Shown: positions 40,190 to 51,211, counted from the stretch's first letter. The stretch is DNA of 64,000 nt from Sceloporus undulatus (GCF_019175285.1 NC_056527.1:110990389-111054388); one strand, 5' to 3'. The notes: generated by a model from the letters alone, not told the origin. Made by a program: numbers and translations.

Positions 40190-40570
40190 GCTGGGTATGT
40201 TTAGCCTGGAGAAGAGAAGGTTAAGAGGTGATATGATAGCCCTGTTCAAATATTTGAAGGGGTATCCATATGGAGGCTGGAGCAAGCTTGTTTTCTGCTG
40301 CTGCAGAGAACAGGATCTGGAGTAGTTTATGCAAGCTACAGGAAAAGAAATTCCACCTCAACATTAAGAGGAACTTTCTTACATTAAGAGCTGTTCAACA
40401 GTGGAACACACTCCTTTGGAGAGTGATGGCATCTCCTTGTTTGGAGGTTTTTTAAACAGAGGCTGGAGGACCCTCTATCAGAGATGCTTTGATTGTGAGT
40501 TCCTGCATGGCAGGAGATTGGATTGGATGGCCCTTGAGGTCTCTTCCAACTCTGTGATTTTATGATATTC
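40190..40570 (+). repeat. CR1 LINE 3' end
   Basis: TAGCCTGGAGAAGAGAAGGT through the ORF2 tail to TCTTCCAACTCTGTGATTTT. The terminal ATTCTATG-type repeat is worn. Confidence 0.88.
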
Positions 40571-40674
40571 TGCATTATAATATTCCTCACTTAAAATCTT
40601 GGAAGAAACCTCTGTAACCACTGAAATCACTGCAGTCCACCGCTGATGTTTGTGCCATTGGTGGAGACCCGGTG

Positions 40675-40862
40675 CCCATTCACACTACATAATTATAGTG
40701 CTATTATTATCCTGGGCTTTGTAGTTTGGTGAGGCATTGGAGCAGTCTGGCTGAGAATTCGAAATTACCCTCCCTAAACAACAAATCCCAGATGCCCATG
40801 GGGTGGAGCCATGGCAGTGCAAGTGGAACAACTGTGCTATACCTGTGTAGTGTGAAAGGGTC
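40675..40862. repeat. Palindromic MITE, family A variant
   Basis: TTCACACTACATAATTATAG and ACCTGTGTAGTGTGAA are the paired ends. Confidence 0.75.
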
Positions 40863-41057
40863 CCAGAAGTCAGCTGAATTCCTTGGGGAACTGAGAAAAC
40901 ACTCAAGAAGAGCAATTTGCTTTGTATGATCTGCTTTCTCCAGTCAAGAAGATATGGACTCAACTCAAGAAAAAGGCTGAGATACAGTAGAGATCGCATG
41001 AAAGATGTCCGTGGACAAAAAAAGGTCTAGCAGTAAGGATTATGGGAGAGTGATGCA

Positions 41058-41292
41058 AGCTTATGGCTTCTGTCACACTGCAAAAAATAAAGCAGTTTGA
41101 CACCACTTTAACTTCCTTGGCTCAGTGCTGTGGATTTTGGGGTTTGCAGTTTGTTGTGGCACCAGAACACTCTGACAGGGAAGGCTAAATATCTCACAAA
41201 ACTACAAACTCCAGAATTCTATAGCATTGAGCCATGGCCGGCGTTTGCATGACGTCAGGCTTCGTTATTTCTGCAGTGTGGCTACACCCTCG
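41058..41292. repeat. Palindromic MITE, family A
   Basis: GCAGTTTGACACCACTTTAA at one side and TTATTTCTGCAGTGTGGCTA at the other; the middle pairs GTTTGCAGTTTGTTG with CAAAACTACAAACTCC. Confidence 0.78.
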
Positions 41293-41809
41293 TATCAACA
41301 GTATAAGAAAATGCATGAGGAAAACCCATCAGATACCAGGAAGATACTTTGTGTGCAAATATTGCAATGCATAATGTGTGCCTGTAATGATTCAGAGTTT
41401 ATTGTGTACCTGTAATGACTCAGAGCTGGGGAACAGGTTTAGCCAGTTCAAATGCCCCAGAATCAGCTGGTGTTGTTGCTTTTGTTACTTTCAATTTACT
41501 TCTCACACAATTCTGCCACATACACACACACCCACACACTGTCAATTGAGAAGACAGATAAAGGGTCTCCTATGCTGCCTTAGTGGAGGATATTTTTGAC
41601 TGCCCTTGTTGAAGAAAAACATTAAAACCCTACCAATTGTGGTGGCAGAGTTTTAATGCAGAAAGAGGGTGCCATCTTGTTCTGTACAGTAAAACAACTT
41701 AGATCATCCCTATCCTCATTCCAATGAGGACTCCCACGTTAAAACAGCTTCACTGGCTACCTGTTTCTTTCTGGACAGAATGAAATGTTCTGCTCATGAT
41801 GAAGTCACT

Positions 41810-42045
41810 AGTTAGATACCTTCAAGTTGTTTCTGACTTATGGTGACCCTAAGGCAAATCTATTGCTGAGTTTTATTGGCAAGATTTGTTCAGAGGGTGG
41901 TTTGCCATGGCCATCCTCTGAGGCTGACAAAGTGTGGCTTGCCTAAGGTCTCCCAGTGGGCTTCTATGTCCAAGCAGGGATTCAAACCCTGGTCTCCAGA
42001 CTCAGTCCAATGCTCAAACCACTACACCATGCTGGCTCAGTCCCT
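41810..42045 (-). repeat. Sauria-type SINE
   Basis: Complemented tail, centre (AAAGTGTGGCTTGCCTAAGG), B box and head (CACTACACCATGCTGG). Confidence 0.86.
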
Positions 42046-42084
42046 CTCTCTTTTACCAGCAGGGAAAAAATACCTTTTTATTTA

Positions 42085-42240
42085 AGGCAGGTGCTATAGG
42101 TTATATTTCAGAGGAAGGAACTGACAAAATATTCCTTGCCTAAGAAATCCCTATGAAATTTCTAAGGTTGCCATAAGTCGACAAACCACTTGAAGGCACA
42201 TACACTCTCTCTCTCTCTCATGCACACGCACACACACACA
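42085..42240 (+). repeat. 5S-SINE 3' half with CT/CA tail
   Basis: GGCAGGTGCTATAGGTTATA, TTCCTTGCCTAAGAAATCCC and CATAAGTCGACAAACCACTT, then CT and CA repeats. Confidence 0.7.
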
Positions 42241-42359
42241 GGCTTTTAATGTGTAAACAGGGAAGCTTATTGGGATGTTTACTTACTTTTATATGCCTCT
42301 GAAATGATTTTTATACTGTTTTTTTCACACATTATTGGTAAATTTTAAAAACTGATTCT

Positions 42360-42418
42360 CTCTGGGTCCCATTCTGGGAGAAAGGCGGCATACAAATAAA
42401 TAAGTAAAATAAATTCAG
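42360..42418 (+). repeat. L2-like LINE 3' end
   Basis: GGGAGAAAGGCGGCATACAA followed by ATAAATAA repeats. Confidence 0.65.
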
Positions 42419-42914
42419 TGGGGAAATGGTTGTATGTGAACTCCTGGGTACATTAGATCACTTTCCCCTCCTTTCCTGGCTAGCTGGCTTGTTTTGAGAG
42501 GTAGTGCAATGGATTTTAATCCAAGTAGTTGGCAGTGAGGAAATTATACCAATGCTTCGTTCTTTCACTTGTTTGTGCCTTCTAACTAGGCTCCATACAG
42601 AAGGTGCTGTGCTGAGAAATAAAGAGACAATCTTATTGCGGATGCGCATTGCTTGCTGTCCATTGTTGTGCACGTTGTCAATGCACATTTGCTCCACCTG
42701 CTGTATCTGATTACCCTGCAGACATCTGTCACCCAATTAAAAGCTCCTGGCCAAAGGTCCATTAGTCAAACATAATGGCTTGCCAACATGCTATTATCAA
42801 TAGATTAAAATAAAAGTGCATCTGAGCATTGGTCCTCAGCACATGGAGCACAGCCTACCCATGCTCCATGATGTCTTAGCAATCTTTGTGTGGGGGGGTA
42901 TACAGAGTGGCAGA

Positions 42915-43005
42915 TAAGCTTTGTTAGGCAATGGCAAACTCCTCTGAGCAAATCTTGTAAAGATCACCATATATCAGAGTTGACTTGAAGGCACACAACA
43001 GCAAC
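42915..43005 (+). repeat. Sauria-type SINE, 3' end
   Basis: GGCAATGGCAAACTCCTCTG to GACTTGAAGGCACACAACAG. Confidence 0.8.
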
Positions 43006-43066
43006 ACTTAAGGCAGCAAAATATCCTTTAAATAGGTTGCAGGGCTTCCCTAAACAGTTTAATATC

Positions 43067-43071
<5 letters not shown>

Positions 43072-43114
<43 letters not shown>
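43072..43114. repeat. (TG)n microsatellite
   Basis: About 21 TG units. Confidence 0.97.
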
Positions 43115-43119
<5 letters not shown>

Positions 43120-43189
43120 CAAACTAGAATGGATTTAAAGAACTTACATTTTTTTAGAGGGGAGCATATTTGGCAGCCTCAGCAGGACA

Positions 43190-43450
43190 TAGTGGAAAAA
43201 TTGGCTAAGGCCCTATTTTGGACACAGCATGACATGACATGACTCATTAAAAAAAGACTAATGCTTGGTAAAGTGGAAGGCAGTAGGAAAAGCAGGAAAA
43301 AAACATTACAGGTAAATAGATTCAAGGAAGGAAGCCACAGTGATGAGTTTGCAAGACCTGAGCAGGACAGCTAATGACTGGAGTGCCTGGAGATCACTCA
43401 TTCATGGGGCTGCCATAAATTAAGCCAGCTTGACAGCAATTGACAACTAC
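43190..43450 (+). repeat. Bov-B LINE 3' end
   Basis: TAATGCTTGGTAAAGTGGAA, TTTGCAAGACCTGAGCAGGA and CTGGAGATCACTCATTCATG follow the Bov-B terminus. Confidence 0.82.
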
Positions 43451-43547
43451 AAATCATAGAGTACAAGGGATATTCTGTCCTCTCCTCTTTTTAGCCATCA
43501 CAATGGTGCTATGGGGCCTGGGGGCAGGGTATAGAGAGACTTTGTGT

Positions 43548-43815
43548 ATATTCACACTGCATAATTATAAAAGCTTGGAACTAATTTAATTGCCATGACT
43601 TTATTCCATGGCTCCTGGGCTTTGCAGTCTGGTGAGATATTTAGCATTCTCTGCTGGAGAGCTGTAGTGTTGTAGTGCATGAAGGTGGACTAGAGTTATC
43701 TAGGAAAGAATTTTAAGTACCTTCCCAAACTATAAATCCCAGAATTCCATGGAAAGGAGCCACAACAATTAAACAGGTGTCAAACTCCTGTAATTGCACG
43801 GTGTGGATACATCCA
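43548..43815. repeat. Palindromic MITE, family A variant
   Basis: TATTCACACTGCATAATTAT and CACGGTGTGGATACATCC ends. Confidence 0.75.
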
Positions 43816-43971
43816 GTGATTAACCCACAACCATACACCAAGCTAGATAACTAAGTTGGAATTTGAAACTACTACTCTATATCCATCTCTCTTTCTCTAT
43901 GTCATTTTGACTTCATGACCTCCACTAATTATATGTCACTTAATTGCTCAAGATAGGTCCAGTTAGGTCCA

Positions 43972-44170
43972 AAATACACTGCAGAAATAATCCAGTTTGA
44001 GACAGCTTTAACTGCCCTGACTCAATGCTAGGGAAGTCTGGGGACTAGTTTTGTGAGACATTTAGCCTTCTCTGTCAGAGATCTCTGGTGCCATGATAAA
44101 CTACAATTCCCGGGATTCCCTAGCACTGAGCCAGGTGGTCTCAAACTGGATTATTTCTGCAGTGTGTTTT
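43972..44170. repeat. Palindromic MITE, family A
   Basis: ACTGCAGAAATAATCCAGTT and AACTGGATTATTTCTGCAGT are exact complements. Confidence 0.88.
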
Positions 44171-44989
44171 GTACCTTGGTGCTTGGAAATGTTACTTATA
44201 TGGAGGACAGTTCCCAGAATCTTGTTGCCAGTCTGGAAGAGTTTGGGAATTGTAATCCAAAAACAACTTTCACAAAGTTACAGTCCAGTTTATCAAAGCT
44301 GGCTGCTACCTTTCCAGAGGACTATGTCTTCAGCATTTAAGCTGCACCCCACATTTTGGAAGGGCTAGGGGCTTGGAAAAAAGGAGAAGACACGTTGCAT
44401 TTCTAGCAGAGAAAATGCTTAGAAACATGACTCTAATCTGCTTATTCAGTAAAGGTTCAATGGCCCCTTATCAGTCTGCACCTAGCCAGGGAGATTGCAC
44501 TCTTGTGTTATTTATCAGCTTTATACCGTATCTTGCTTATTTTATTACAGTGAGGAAACCTAAGTAAACAAAGATAGTGGAATATGGATGCAGGTGGAGG
44601 CCTTTTTTATATAAAGATGATGACAACTCTAAAAAAAAAACTTTCACAAGAGCAAACAAAGGGGAAAAAGGTAATTTGATTGCGTCTGCAGTGTTCCTGG
44701 AAGAGCAGTCAGGGGCGTCAGTGCTAATTGTGCCAAGCCAATAACCGTGTGCCATGGTGGCATTAGAGAGGGCAGGTGAGGGGCAGGAGTTCAATGGCAC
44801 TGGTGGGTTTGGACAGCAAGGTGTTTCAAAAGGAATTCAGCTCTTGCAAACCTCATGGGCATTTTATGTAAGAGCTACTACACGCATTGCATAGGAAGGA
44901 CATCAGCAAAGTTTTGTTCTTTTTTCCATTTTCCAAATAATAAAAAGAGATCAGTTTCATTCATGATATTCTAATCTCACCAGACAGAC

Positions 44990-45265
44990 AGCATGCAGTG
45001 GTTTGAGTGTTGGACTGTGACTCTGGAGAAAAGGGTTCGAATCCTGGCTCGGCCATGTAAATCCACTGACTTTATACTGGTCAAAGACTGAATAAATTTT
45101 ACTACTATTACTATCCACTGACCTTGGGCAAGTCACACACTCTCAGCCTCAAAGGATGGTGATGGCAAACCCCTCTGAAGAAACCTGCCAAGAAAACCCC
45201 GCAATAAGGTTGCCTTAGAGTTGCCATAGGTTGGAAACAACTTGAAGGCACACAACAACAAATCT
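44990..45265 (+). repeat. Sauria-type SINE with a 42-bp retroinsertion
   Basis: Complete SINE whose centre is split by 45071-45112, bordered by ATCCACTGAC at 45061-45070 and 45113-45122. Confidence 0.9.
45071..45112 (+). repeat. LINE-tail insertion with 10-bp target duplication
   Basis: The insert begins TTTATACTGGTCAAAGACTG and ends in ACTACTATTACT, like a LINE 3' end with a trinucleotide tail. Source family not identified. Confidence 0.8.
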
Positions 45266-46829
45266 CACCCATCAGACTCAGAATGATATGTCAGTTGCAG
45301 AGGGAAGGTTTGGATTTTTACAGCAACCCTGTGAGGTACATTTGACTGAAAGATGGTGACTAAACAATAGCATATGATTGTTGCCTTTGGACAGGGATGA
45401 AAACACACAGCATCCTCCTCTGATGGTGGCAGGAGATATGTCACTGCAAGGAGGAGAATGAAAATTTCTGGACTTTTCCTTTCAAAGCGCTCTTGATCTC
45501 TGCTTGAATCTTGCTTAGAATAGGCATGTTTCTCTTACCAGCATTAAAATTAACCATAGTTGTCCAACTTCAGAGGTAACATGTAACCATAGTTAGTTGA
45601 AAAGAGAAGCAAAGAATTCTATTCTCTTCCTCATGAGTGAACTGGAGGAGGAGAGGGCTGAGGAAAGCTTGCAAATACGGGAGGAAACGTTAAATGATCT
45701 CAGGCAGAGGGATGGCCCTCCAGAGGTTGTTGGATCGCAACTCCCATAGTCCTTCATCATTGGGTATACTGGCTACTAGATTATATAGTCCCCATCACTG
45801 ATTTAACATTATGGGTGAATTAAGCCATTAAGATCTGTGACTGAGCAGGGATTTAAAACATGGGCTTCCTCACATCAACCATTCCAGATGAGCCACTTGT
45901 GCCATCGTGATGATTTTGACTGTTGTCCTAAATCTGAAGCATCAAGGCAAAGAAACAGAAAAGGACTATCAAAATCCTCTGTGAAAGAGAAATCCTTTGA
46001 GAATGAGAGTGGTCCCATTTAATAAAGTGTACAGGAACCAGTATGTACGTGGACTGCATTTGCTAATTACGTTAACTAATGATCTCCTGCAGAAATTAAG
46101 CCATCCTGTTCCTCTTGTGCTACTTATTTTATTCATTGAGAAAAACTGGGGAACAGCACTTCTTTCTTCCATTCCTCATCACAGGAAAGCATGCTGTGTT
46201 CATTTGTGAATGCATGACTGTTTTGCAAAGAGGAACTTCCGCAGGTCATTGCCTGAGGCTATTACTGAATGAGTTCATTGAGTTCAAAATTTTGTAATTG
46301 TTGGGTCAAACTTGGGTACTGAGTAGAATATATGGATTTTGACTACTTAGTGGGAAAAAGAGGGGTTTATATGGGACAATTGAAGGAAGAGGTTTGGTTT
46401 AGAAATTGGAGGATATTGACTGAGAATATAAAAGAGAGAGATGAAAGACAAGGATATGAATAGGACTATTGAAATTATACCCCATATCAAAGGTATCAAT
46501 TATAATAAATAATTATAATATCAATTATAATCAATTATATCAATTATAATAAATAAATAGACTGATCCCTGGAGGGCAGGGAAACATTGGGAAGGGTGGT
46601 ATATATATATTATATACCTATATAGTTAGTATATATGCTAACTATATGCTATATTAGTCGATTTTGGAAATTAGCTCCGAGTTTGTTAGTAAATAATTAA
46701 ATTAAGGAATGCATTATGTGAAATGTATAAACTGTGATAAATGTATGGCAATCCTTGGAATAAACATTTTTTTAAAAAAAATTGCATATTGAGCCAATAA
46801 CTTAAACTTAATCTTTGTTTTTGCCTGAC
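45266..46829. other. Non-genic intergenic stretch
   Basis: A partial dispersed palindromic repeat at about 45712-45800 and AT-rich tracts at 46490-46630; no gene seen. Confidence 0.45.
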
Positions 46830-46990
46830 CTCTGATGATCCTCAGGTGAACCCATTATGGGGTTTTCTTGGGTTAAAAGAGTGTGTGACTTGTCCAAGTT
46901 CATTCACTGAGTTTCTATGGCTGAGCTTGAAATCAAACTCTGATTTCCAGAGTCATAGTCCAACACTCAAACCACTATGGCATGTTGGCC
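46830..46990 (-). repeat. Sauria-type SINE, degraded
   Basis: GGGGTTTTCTTGGGTTAAAA, AGTGTGTGACTTGTCCAAGT and AACCACTATGGCATGTTGGC, complemented. Confidence 0.8.
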
Positions 46991-47194
46991 CTCTGTCTTA
47001 CATCTTGCTGTAAAGTGTATCTTACAACTCCTCACTTGGCCCCTTCCATATATATTGTTGTAAAAACAGAACATGGCTTTCTTCAGCTTTATAATCCCCA
47101 TTACTCCCTGGTTTGAGATGATGGGACATCTAACTCACTGTGCAGGAGGAGGGTCTGGGTTAAGAAAGACTGTTCTAATATTTGTATGGAGACT

Positions 47195-47290
47195 CAGCCT
47201 TGAATTTGCAAGACCTGAGCAGGGCAGTTGATGACTGGGGCTCTTGGAGGTCTCCCAATCATAGGGTTGCCATAAATCAAAGTTGGTAAA
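47195..47290 (+). repeat. Bov-B LINE 3' terminus
   Basis: AATTTGCAAGACCTGAGCAG through GGGTTGCCATAAATCAAAG. Confidence 0.8.
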
Positions 47291-47292
47291 TA

Positions 47293-47525
47293 CAATTGGC
47301 CCTCGGATGGTATCCACGGATTCTTTATCCATGTATTCAAGCATCCACAACTTGAAAGTATTTTTAAAAACATATAAATTCCAAAAAGCAAACCCTGTTT
47401 TGCCATTTTATATAAGGGACACCATTTTATTCTTCGTTGTATTTAATAGGACTTGAACATCCATGGATTTTACTATCCACAGGGAGCCCTGGAAACAAAC
47501 CCTAGTGGATACTAAGGGCCCACTG
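47293..47525. mobile_element. Tigger/pogo MITE (MER2-like), complete
   Basis: CAATTGGCCCTCGGATGGTA to ACTAAGGGCCCACTG, with TA on both sides. It is inserted at the very end of a Bov-B copy. Confidence 0.9.
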
Positions 47526-47842
47526 TAACAACAACAAAGTGCAAGTCTGAGTCCAGATGAGGATACATGTGTCAGCTATAAACTGAAAACCCAGTCCCTT
47601 GATAAACTGTTGTCCCCAGTTTGCAGATCCATGACCTCCACATCAGACATTTGCATTACTCCGTAGAGGCTGGAAAACCCATGAGAAATTCTAAAAAACC
47701 AGTGCCTCTTTTCTACATTCGGGTGACCTGTTCTAGGAACAAGAAAGCAGAAAAATTGAATGAGTAAGTTAATGAATGACAAGCACAGAAATTTTAATAC
47801 ATGAAACTATTTTAAGTCCTATAGCTTCATTGACCCCAGGCT

Positions 47843-47985
47843 GCATCCGCACTGCAGAAATAATCCAGTTTGACACCACTTGAACTGCCATGGCTCCATG
47901 CTATGGAATGCTGGGAACTGTAATTTGCCACAAGAAGTTCAAGTGGAGTCAAACCAGATTATTTCTGCAGTGTAGATGCAGTCCT
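47843..47985. repeat. Palindromic MITE, family A, short
   Basis: CTGCATCCGCACTGCAGAAA and TTTCTGCAGTGTAGATGCAG ends, with a shortened middle. Confidence 0.88.
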
Positions 47986-48124
47986 TGACAGCCTGAACCC
48001 TGTATTTTTACTCATTTATTCACATGACATGTTAATGACCCCCAAAACATTGGGAGACTCAGCAAGTGACCGAAGAAGAAGGCAGAGAACAACAACTTTC
48101 CTTTTCAGTACTTGGACCCCCAAA

Positions 48125-49508
48125 TGGTCAATAATAATAATAATAATAACAACAACAATAGAGTTTATTTATATTTCCCACTTCTCCGAAGATCGAGGCT
48201 GGATTACAACAATAAAATAATACAAGGAAATAGAAATGGTACAAAATATAATAAAACACTAATATTGAATTTACCAATTCCTATTAGTACTCTAAAATCA
48301 ATTTGTCACTGGTCAATGATCACAGTCAAGAGTGGGATATTATCATCGACTTCTATATAGAATCTAATAGATAAGCCCACCAGAAGAGATCCATTTTGAG
48401 TGCCTTCTAGAAGGTCTCTAAGGTAGTAATGTAACGGAACTCTTCCGGTAGGCTATTCCATAATTTTGGGATCGCTGCTGTAAACGCCCTGTGGGAAGTT
48501 GTCATTAACCTGGTACTATGGTACTCCAGTAAATAGTTTCCTGATGTTCTGAGAGTGCAGGGCGGATTGTGTAGGGAGAGGCGCCCCCCGCAAGTAACTT
48601 GGGCCCGAGCCATGTAGGGCTTTAAAGGTAATGACCAATGCCTTGTATTGCACCTGGAAGGTAATTGGCAGCCAGTGAAGAGATTTTAATACTGGTGTTA
48701 TATGGTCAAACCTAGATGTACTTGTGACCAATCTGGCTGGTGCATTTTGAACCAACTGAAGCTTTCAGACTTGGTACAAGGGTAGCCCCAAGTAGAGCGT
48801 GTTACAGAAATCTAAACGAGAGATTACCAGTGCAAGTACCAGTGCTTCAAGGTCCTTTCAGTTCAGGTAGGGACGCAGTTGGCGTATCAACCGAAGCTGA
48901 TACCAAGCACTCCTGGCCGTCGCATCTATATGAGATGACAACTGCAGAGATGGATCAAAGAGTACTCCCAAACTGTGAACCTCGTCCTTTAGGAGAAGTG
49001 TGACCCGTCCAGGACTGGCTGACAAATCTCCATGCCCGGACTTAGGGTACCTATCACGAGTACCTCTGTTTTCTCTGGATTCAGCCTGAGTTTGTTTTCC
49101 CTCATCCAGTCCATTACTGACCCAAGGCAGGCATCTAGAGGAAAGATGCCATCCTTAGTCATTGCAGCAGTCGGAGACATAGAGAAATAGATTTTGGTGT
49201 CATCAGCGTATTGATAACACCCTGCCCCATGTCTCCAGATGATCTCTCCCAGCGGCTTCATGTAAATGTTGAACAGCACTGGCGACAGTATCGCGCCTTG
49301 AGGGACACCCAATATGAATTCCCTCTTGGATGAATAACTGTCCCCAACCGACACCATCTGGACTCTGCCTGAGAGGTAGGACCTGAACCACAGCAAAACT
49401 GTGCCTCCGATACCTAAACCTCAGGCGTTCCAGGAGGAGACCATGGTCTATGGTATCGAAGGCCACTGAGATGTGCAAGAGCACCAACAGGGTCACACTT
49501 CCCCTGTC
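48125..49508 (-). repeat. 5'-truncated L2-like (Jockey-group) LINE
   Basis: The minus strand encodes reverse transcriptase motifs [43 protein letters not shown] and KLRLNPEKTEVLVIG-like codons, then a C-terminal domain ([16 protein letters not shown]). The reading frame is split. The 3' end at about 48125-48200 has GGGAAATATAAATAAACTC and an ATT tail. RT starts only at the SAAFD-like motif, so it is 5'-truncated. Assigned to L2 rather than CR1 from motif style only. Confidence 0.8.
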
Positions 49509-49905
49509 AACTTAGGGAGCTGGGTATGTTTAGCCTGGAGAAGAGAAGACTAAGAGGTGATATGATAGCCCTGTTTAAATATTTGAAGGGATGTCATATT
49601 GAGGAGGGAGCAAGCTTGTTTTCTGCTGCTCCAGAAAACAGGACCCGGAGCAATGGATGCAAGCTGCAGGAAAAGAGATTCCACCTGAACATTAGGAGGA
49701 ACTTCCTGACAGTAAGGGCTGTTCGACAGTGGAATGCACTCCTTCCTCGGAGGGTGATAGAGTCTCCTTCCCTGGAGGTCTTTAAACAGAGGCTGGATGG
49801 CCATCTGTCAGGAATGCTTTGATCTGGATTTCCTGCATGGCAGAATGGGGTTGGACTGGATGGCCTTTATAATCTCTTCCAACTCTATGATTCTATGATT
49901 CTAAG
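49509..49905 (+). repeat. CR1 LINE 3' end with intact ORF2 tail
   Basis: An open frame of about 98 codons carries [34 protein letters not shown] and RQWNALLPRRV, the CR1 ORF2 C-terminus. It ends in the diagnostic repeat ATTCTATGATTCTA, so it is probably young. Confidence 0.93.
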
Positions 49906-50293
49906 GGAATCATCTCCCATTAAACTGTGGAGAAACCTGTCCTTGTCCATGGCTTCACACCCTGCTTCCTTGGATTCAGCAACTGGGGCAGTTGTTGTGA
50001 AGTGAGTTGCCTTGTTTTAAACTCTTCCAATTAAGTGTGGCCTTCCTTTGGCTGCTTTTCATCTCCTCGCTTTCCATCCTTGTTGCATTTTGAGAATGAG
50101 ATTTCAGCCCAGTCATATATTGATTATAACTGTTATTTCCACAATGTAAGCATTAAACGTTAGAGTGGGAAATACTGGTCTTCAATGTTTTGGGACTTCA
50201 GTTCCTATTAACCCCAGACAGGTTTTTAACCCTAAATTCTAAATCTGAATTTTAATCCTTAACTAAATTTTAACCCTATTTTTATTATTTAAC

Positions 50294-50324
<31 letters not shown>

Positions 50325-50479
50325 GTAATTTAAACCTAATTTTCTTAATCCAGATTTTAATCCTAAACTCCCAACAGCAATTCTTTTACCTACATAAACC
50401 GTATAATTATAATTAAAGAATTAAAACAATTCAGTCCTGGCCACTCCCTCCCTTTCTAAACAGAATTGACTGGATTGTC
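49906..50479. other. Non-genic upstream region of PIP4P1
   Basis: Contains an ATT microsatellite at about 50289-50322; no element or gene otherwise seen. Confidence 0.5.
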
Positions 50480-50821
50480 AATCATTCTGAAAGGGGCGGG
50501 GCAATAGGGAGGTTGGAGAGGGGCGGGGCCAACCACCAGAACTCCAAAGAAGGGGCGGGGCCAGCTTTGAGTGAAAGGCGGGGTCGAGTTTGAGACTGTC
50601 CAAACAGCGTAGGATGCCTCTCCCTCAACCAATGAGTGCTCGGCTCAGGTATCAGACTATGGAACAGCGGCTGGGCTCAGCCAATAACAAGGCAGATTCA
50701 TTCCTCAAGCGAGCCGAGCCTCCATCCCCTCAGGCCTTCACCTGTTGTGTATTTACAACCAATAGGGAAAACAATACGACGCCTCAGGGGTTAGGGCAAC
50801 CAATGAGACGGCCGAGAGGGA

Positions 50822-50830
50822 GTCACGTGA
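50822..50830 (+). promoter_or_regulatory. CLEAR-like E-box GTCACGTGA
   Basis: The core matches the palindromic element bound by TFEB/TFE3/MITF and USF factors. It lies about 240 bp before the PIP4P1 start codon. Confidence 0.7.
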
Positions 50831-50944
50831 TGAGGGTGTCGGAAGGAGCAAGACGGACGTTTTTGTCGACCAATAAGCGCAAGGGGAGGGTACGCGGTTG
50901 ACGAATCAGAGAACAAAGGCGCTGCTGACGCAACGTTTCCCCTC

Positions 50945-50954
50945 GTCACGTGAC
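50945..50954 (+). promoter_or_regulatory. Perfect CLEAR palindrome GTCACGTGAC
   Basis: This exact 10-bp palindrome is the consensus CLEAR site of lysosomal genes. It lies about 115 bp upstream of the PIP4P1 ATG. TMEM55B is a reported TFEB target, so the site fits the gene. Confidence 0.8.
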
Positions 50955-50988
50955 AAGGTCTTGATGACTCCGGAAAAGCGCGTCAAGC

Positions 50989-50998
50989 GTCACGTGCC
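50989..50998 (+). promoter_or_regulatory. CLEAR-like E-box GTCACGTGCC
   Basis: Third CACGTG core in the promoter, 35 bp from the second and about 70 bp before the ATG; it may lie in the 5' UTR. Confidence 0.65.
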
Positions 50999-51069
50999 GG
51001 GAGTCGCCGCGGGTGGGGGGCGGAGTGGGGCGCTACGGAAGCCGAGAGCGACGCGGCGCGGTGGCGGCG

Positions 51070-51211
51070 ATGGCTGCGGACGGCGAGCGCTCCCCGCTGC
51101 TCCCGGCCGAGTCCGGGGATGGGAGCGGCGTCGGAGGCTTGGTGGGGCCGGCGGGGCTGGGCTCAGGCACCGCCGCCTCGAACGCTCCGGGGAAGCCGAA
51201 CCCTCCTCAGG
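51070..51211 (+). CDS. PIP4P1: PIP4P1 coding exon 1
   Basis: The exon encodes [11 protein letters not shown], with the dileucine sorting motif, then a Gly/Ala/Pro-rich stretch ending NPPQ plus the first base of Gly48. The donor is CAGG|GTGAGC. An earlier in-frame ATG at 51013 would add 19 residues, but the conserved MAADG start is preferred. Confidence 0.93.

Larger units (their letters stand above)
50480..51069 (+). promoter_or_regulatory. PIP4P1: PIP4P1 CpG-island promoter and 5' UTR
   Basis: GC- and CpG-dense sequence lies directly before the PIP4P1 start codon. It contains GC boxes (GGGGCGGGGC at 50493-50502, 50520-50529 and 50552-50561; GGCGGGGT near 50577), five CCAAT boxes all on the plus strand (50629, 50681, 50759, 50800, 50870), and three GTCACGTG motifs (50822, 50945, 50989). 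There is no TATA box. The design is that of a housekeeping promoter driven by Sp1/NF-Y with bHLH-ZIP input. The transcription start is probably around 50950-51050 but is not determined. Confidence 0.85.
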
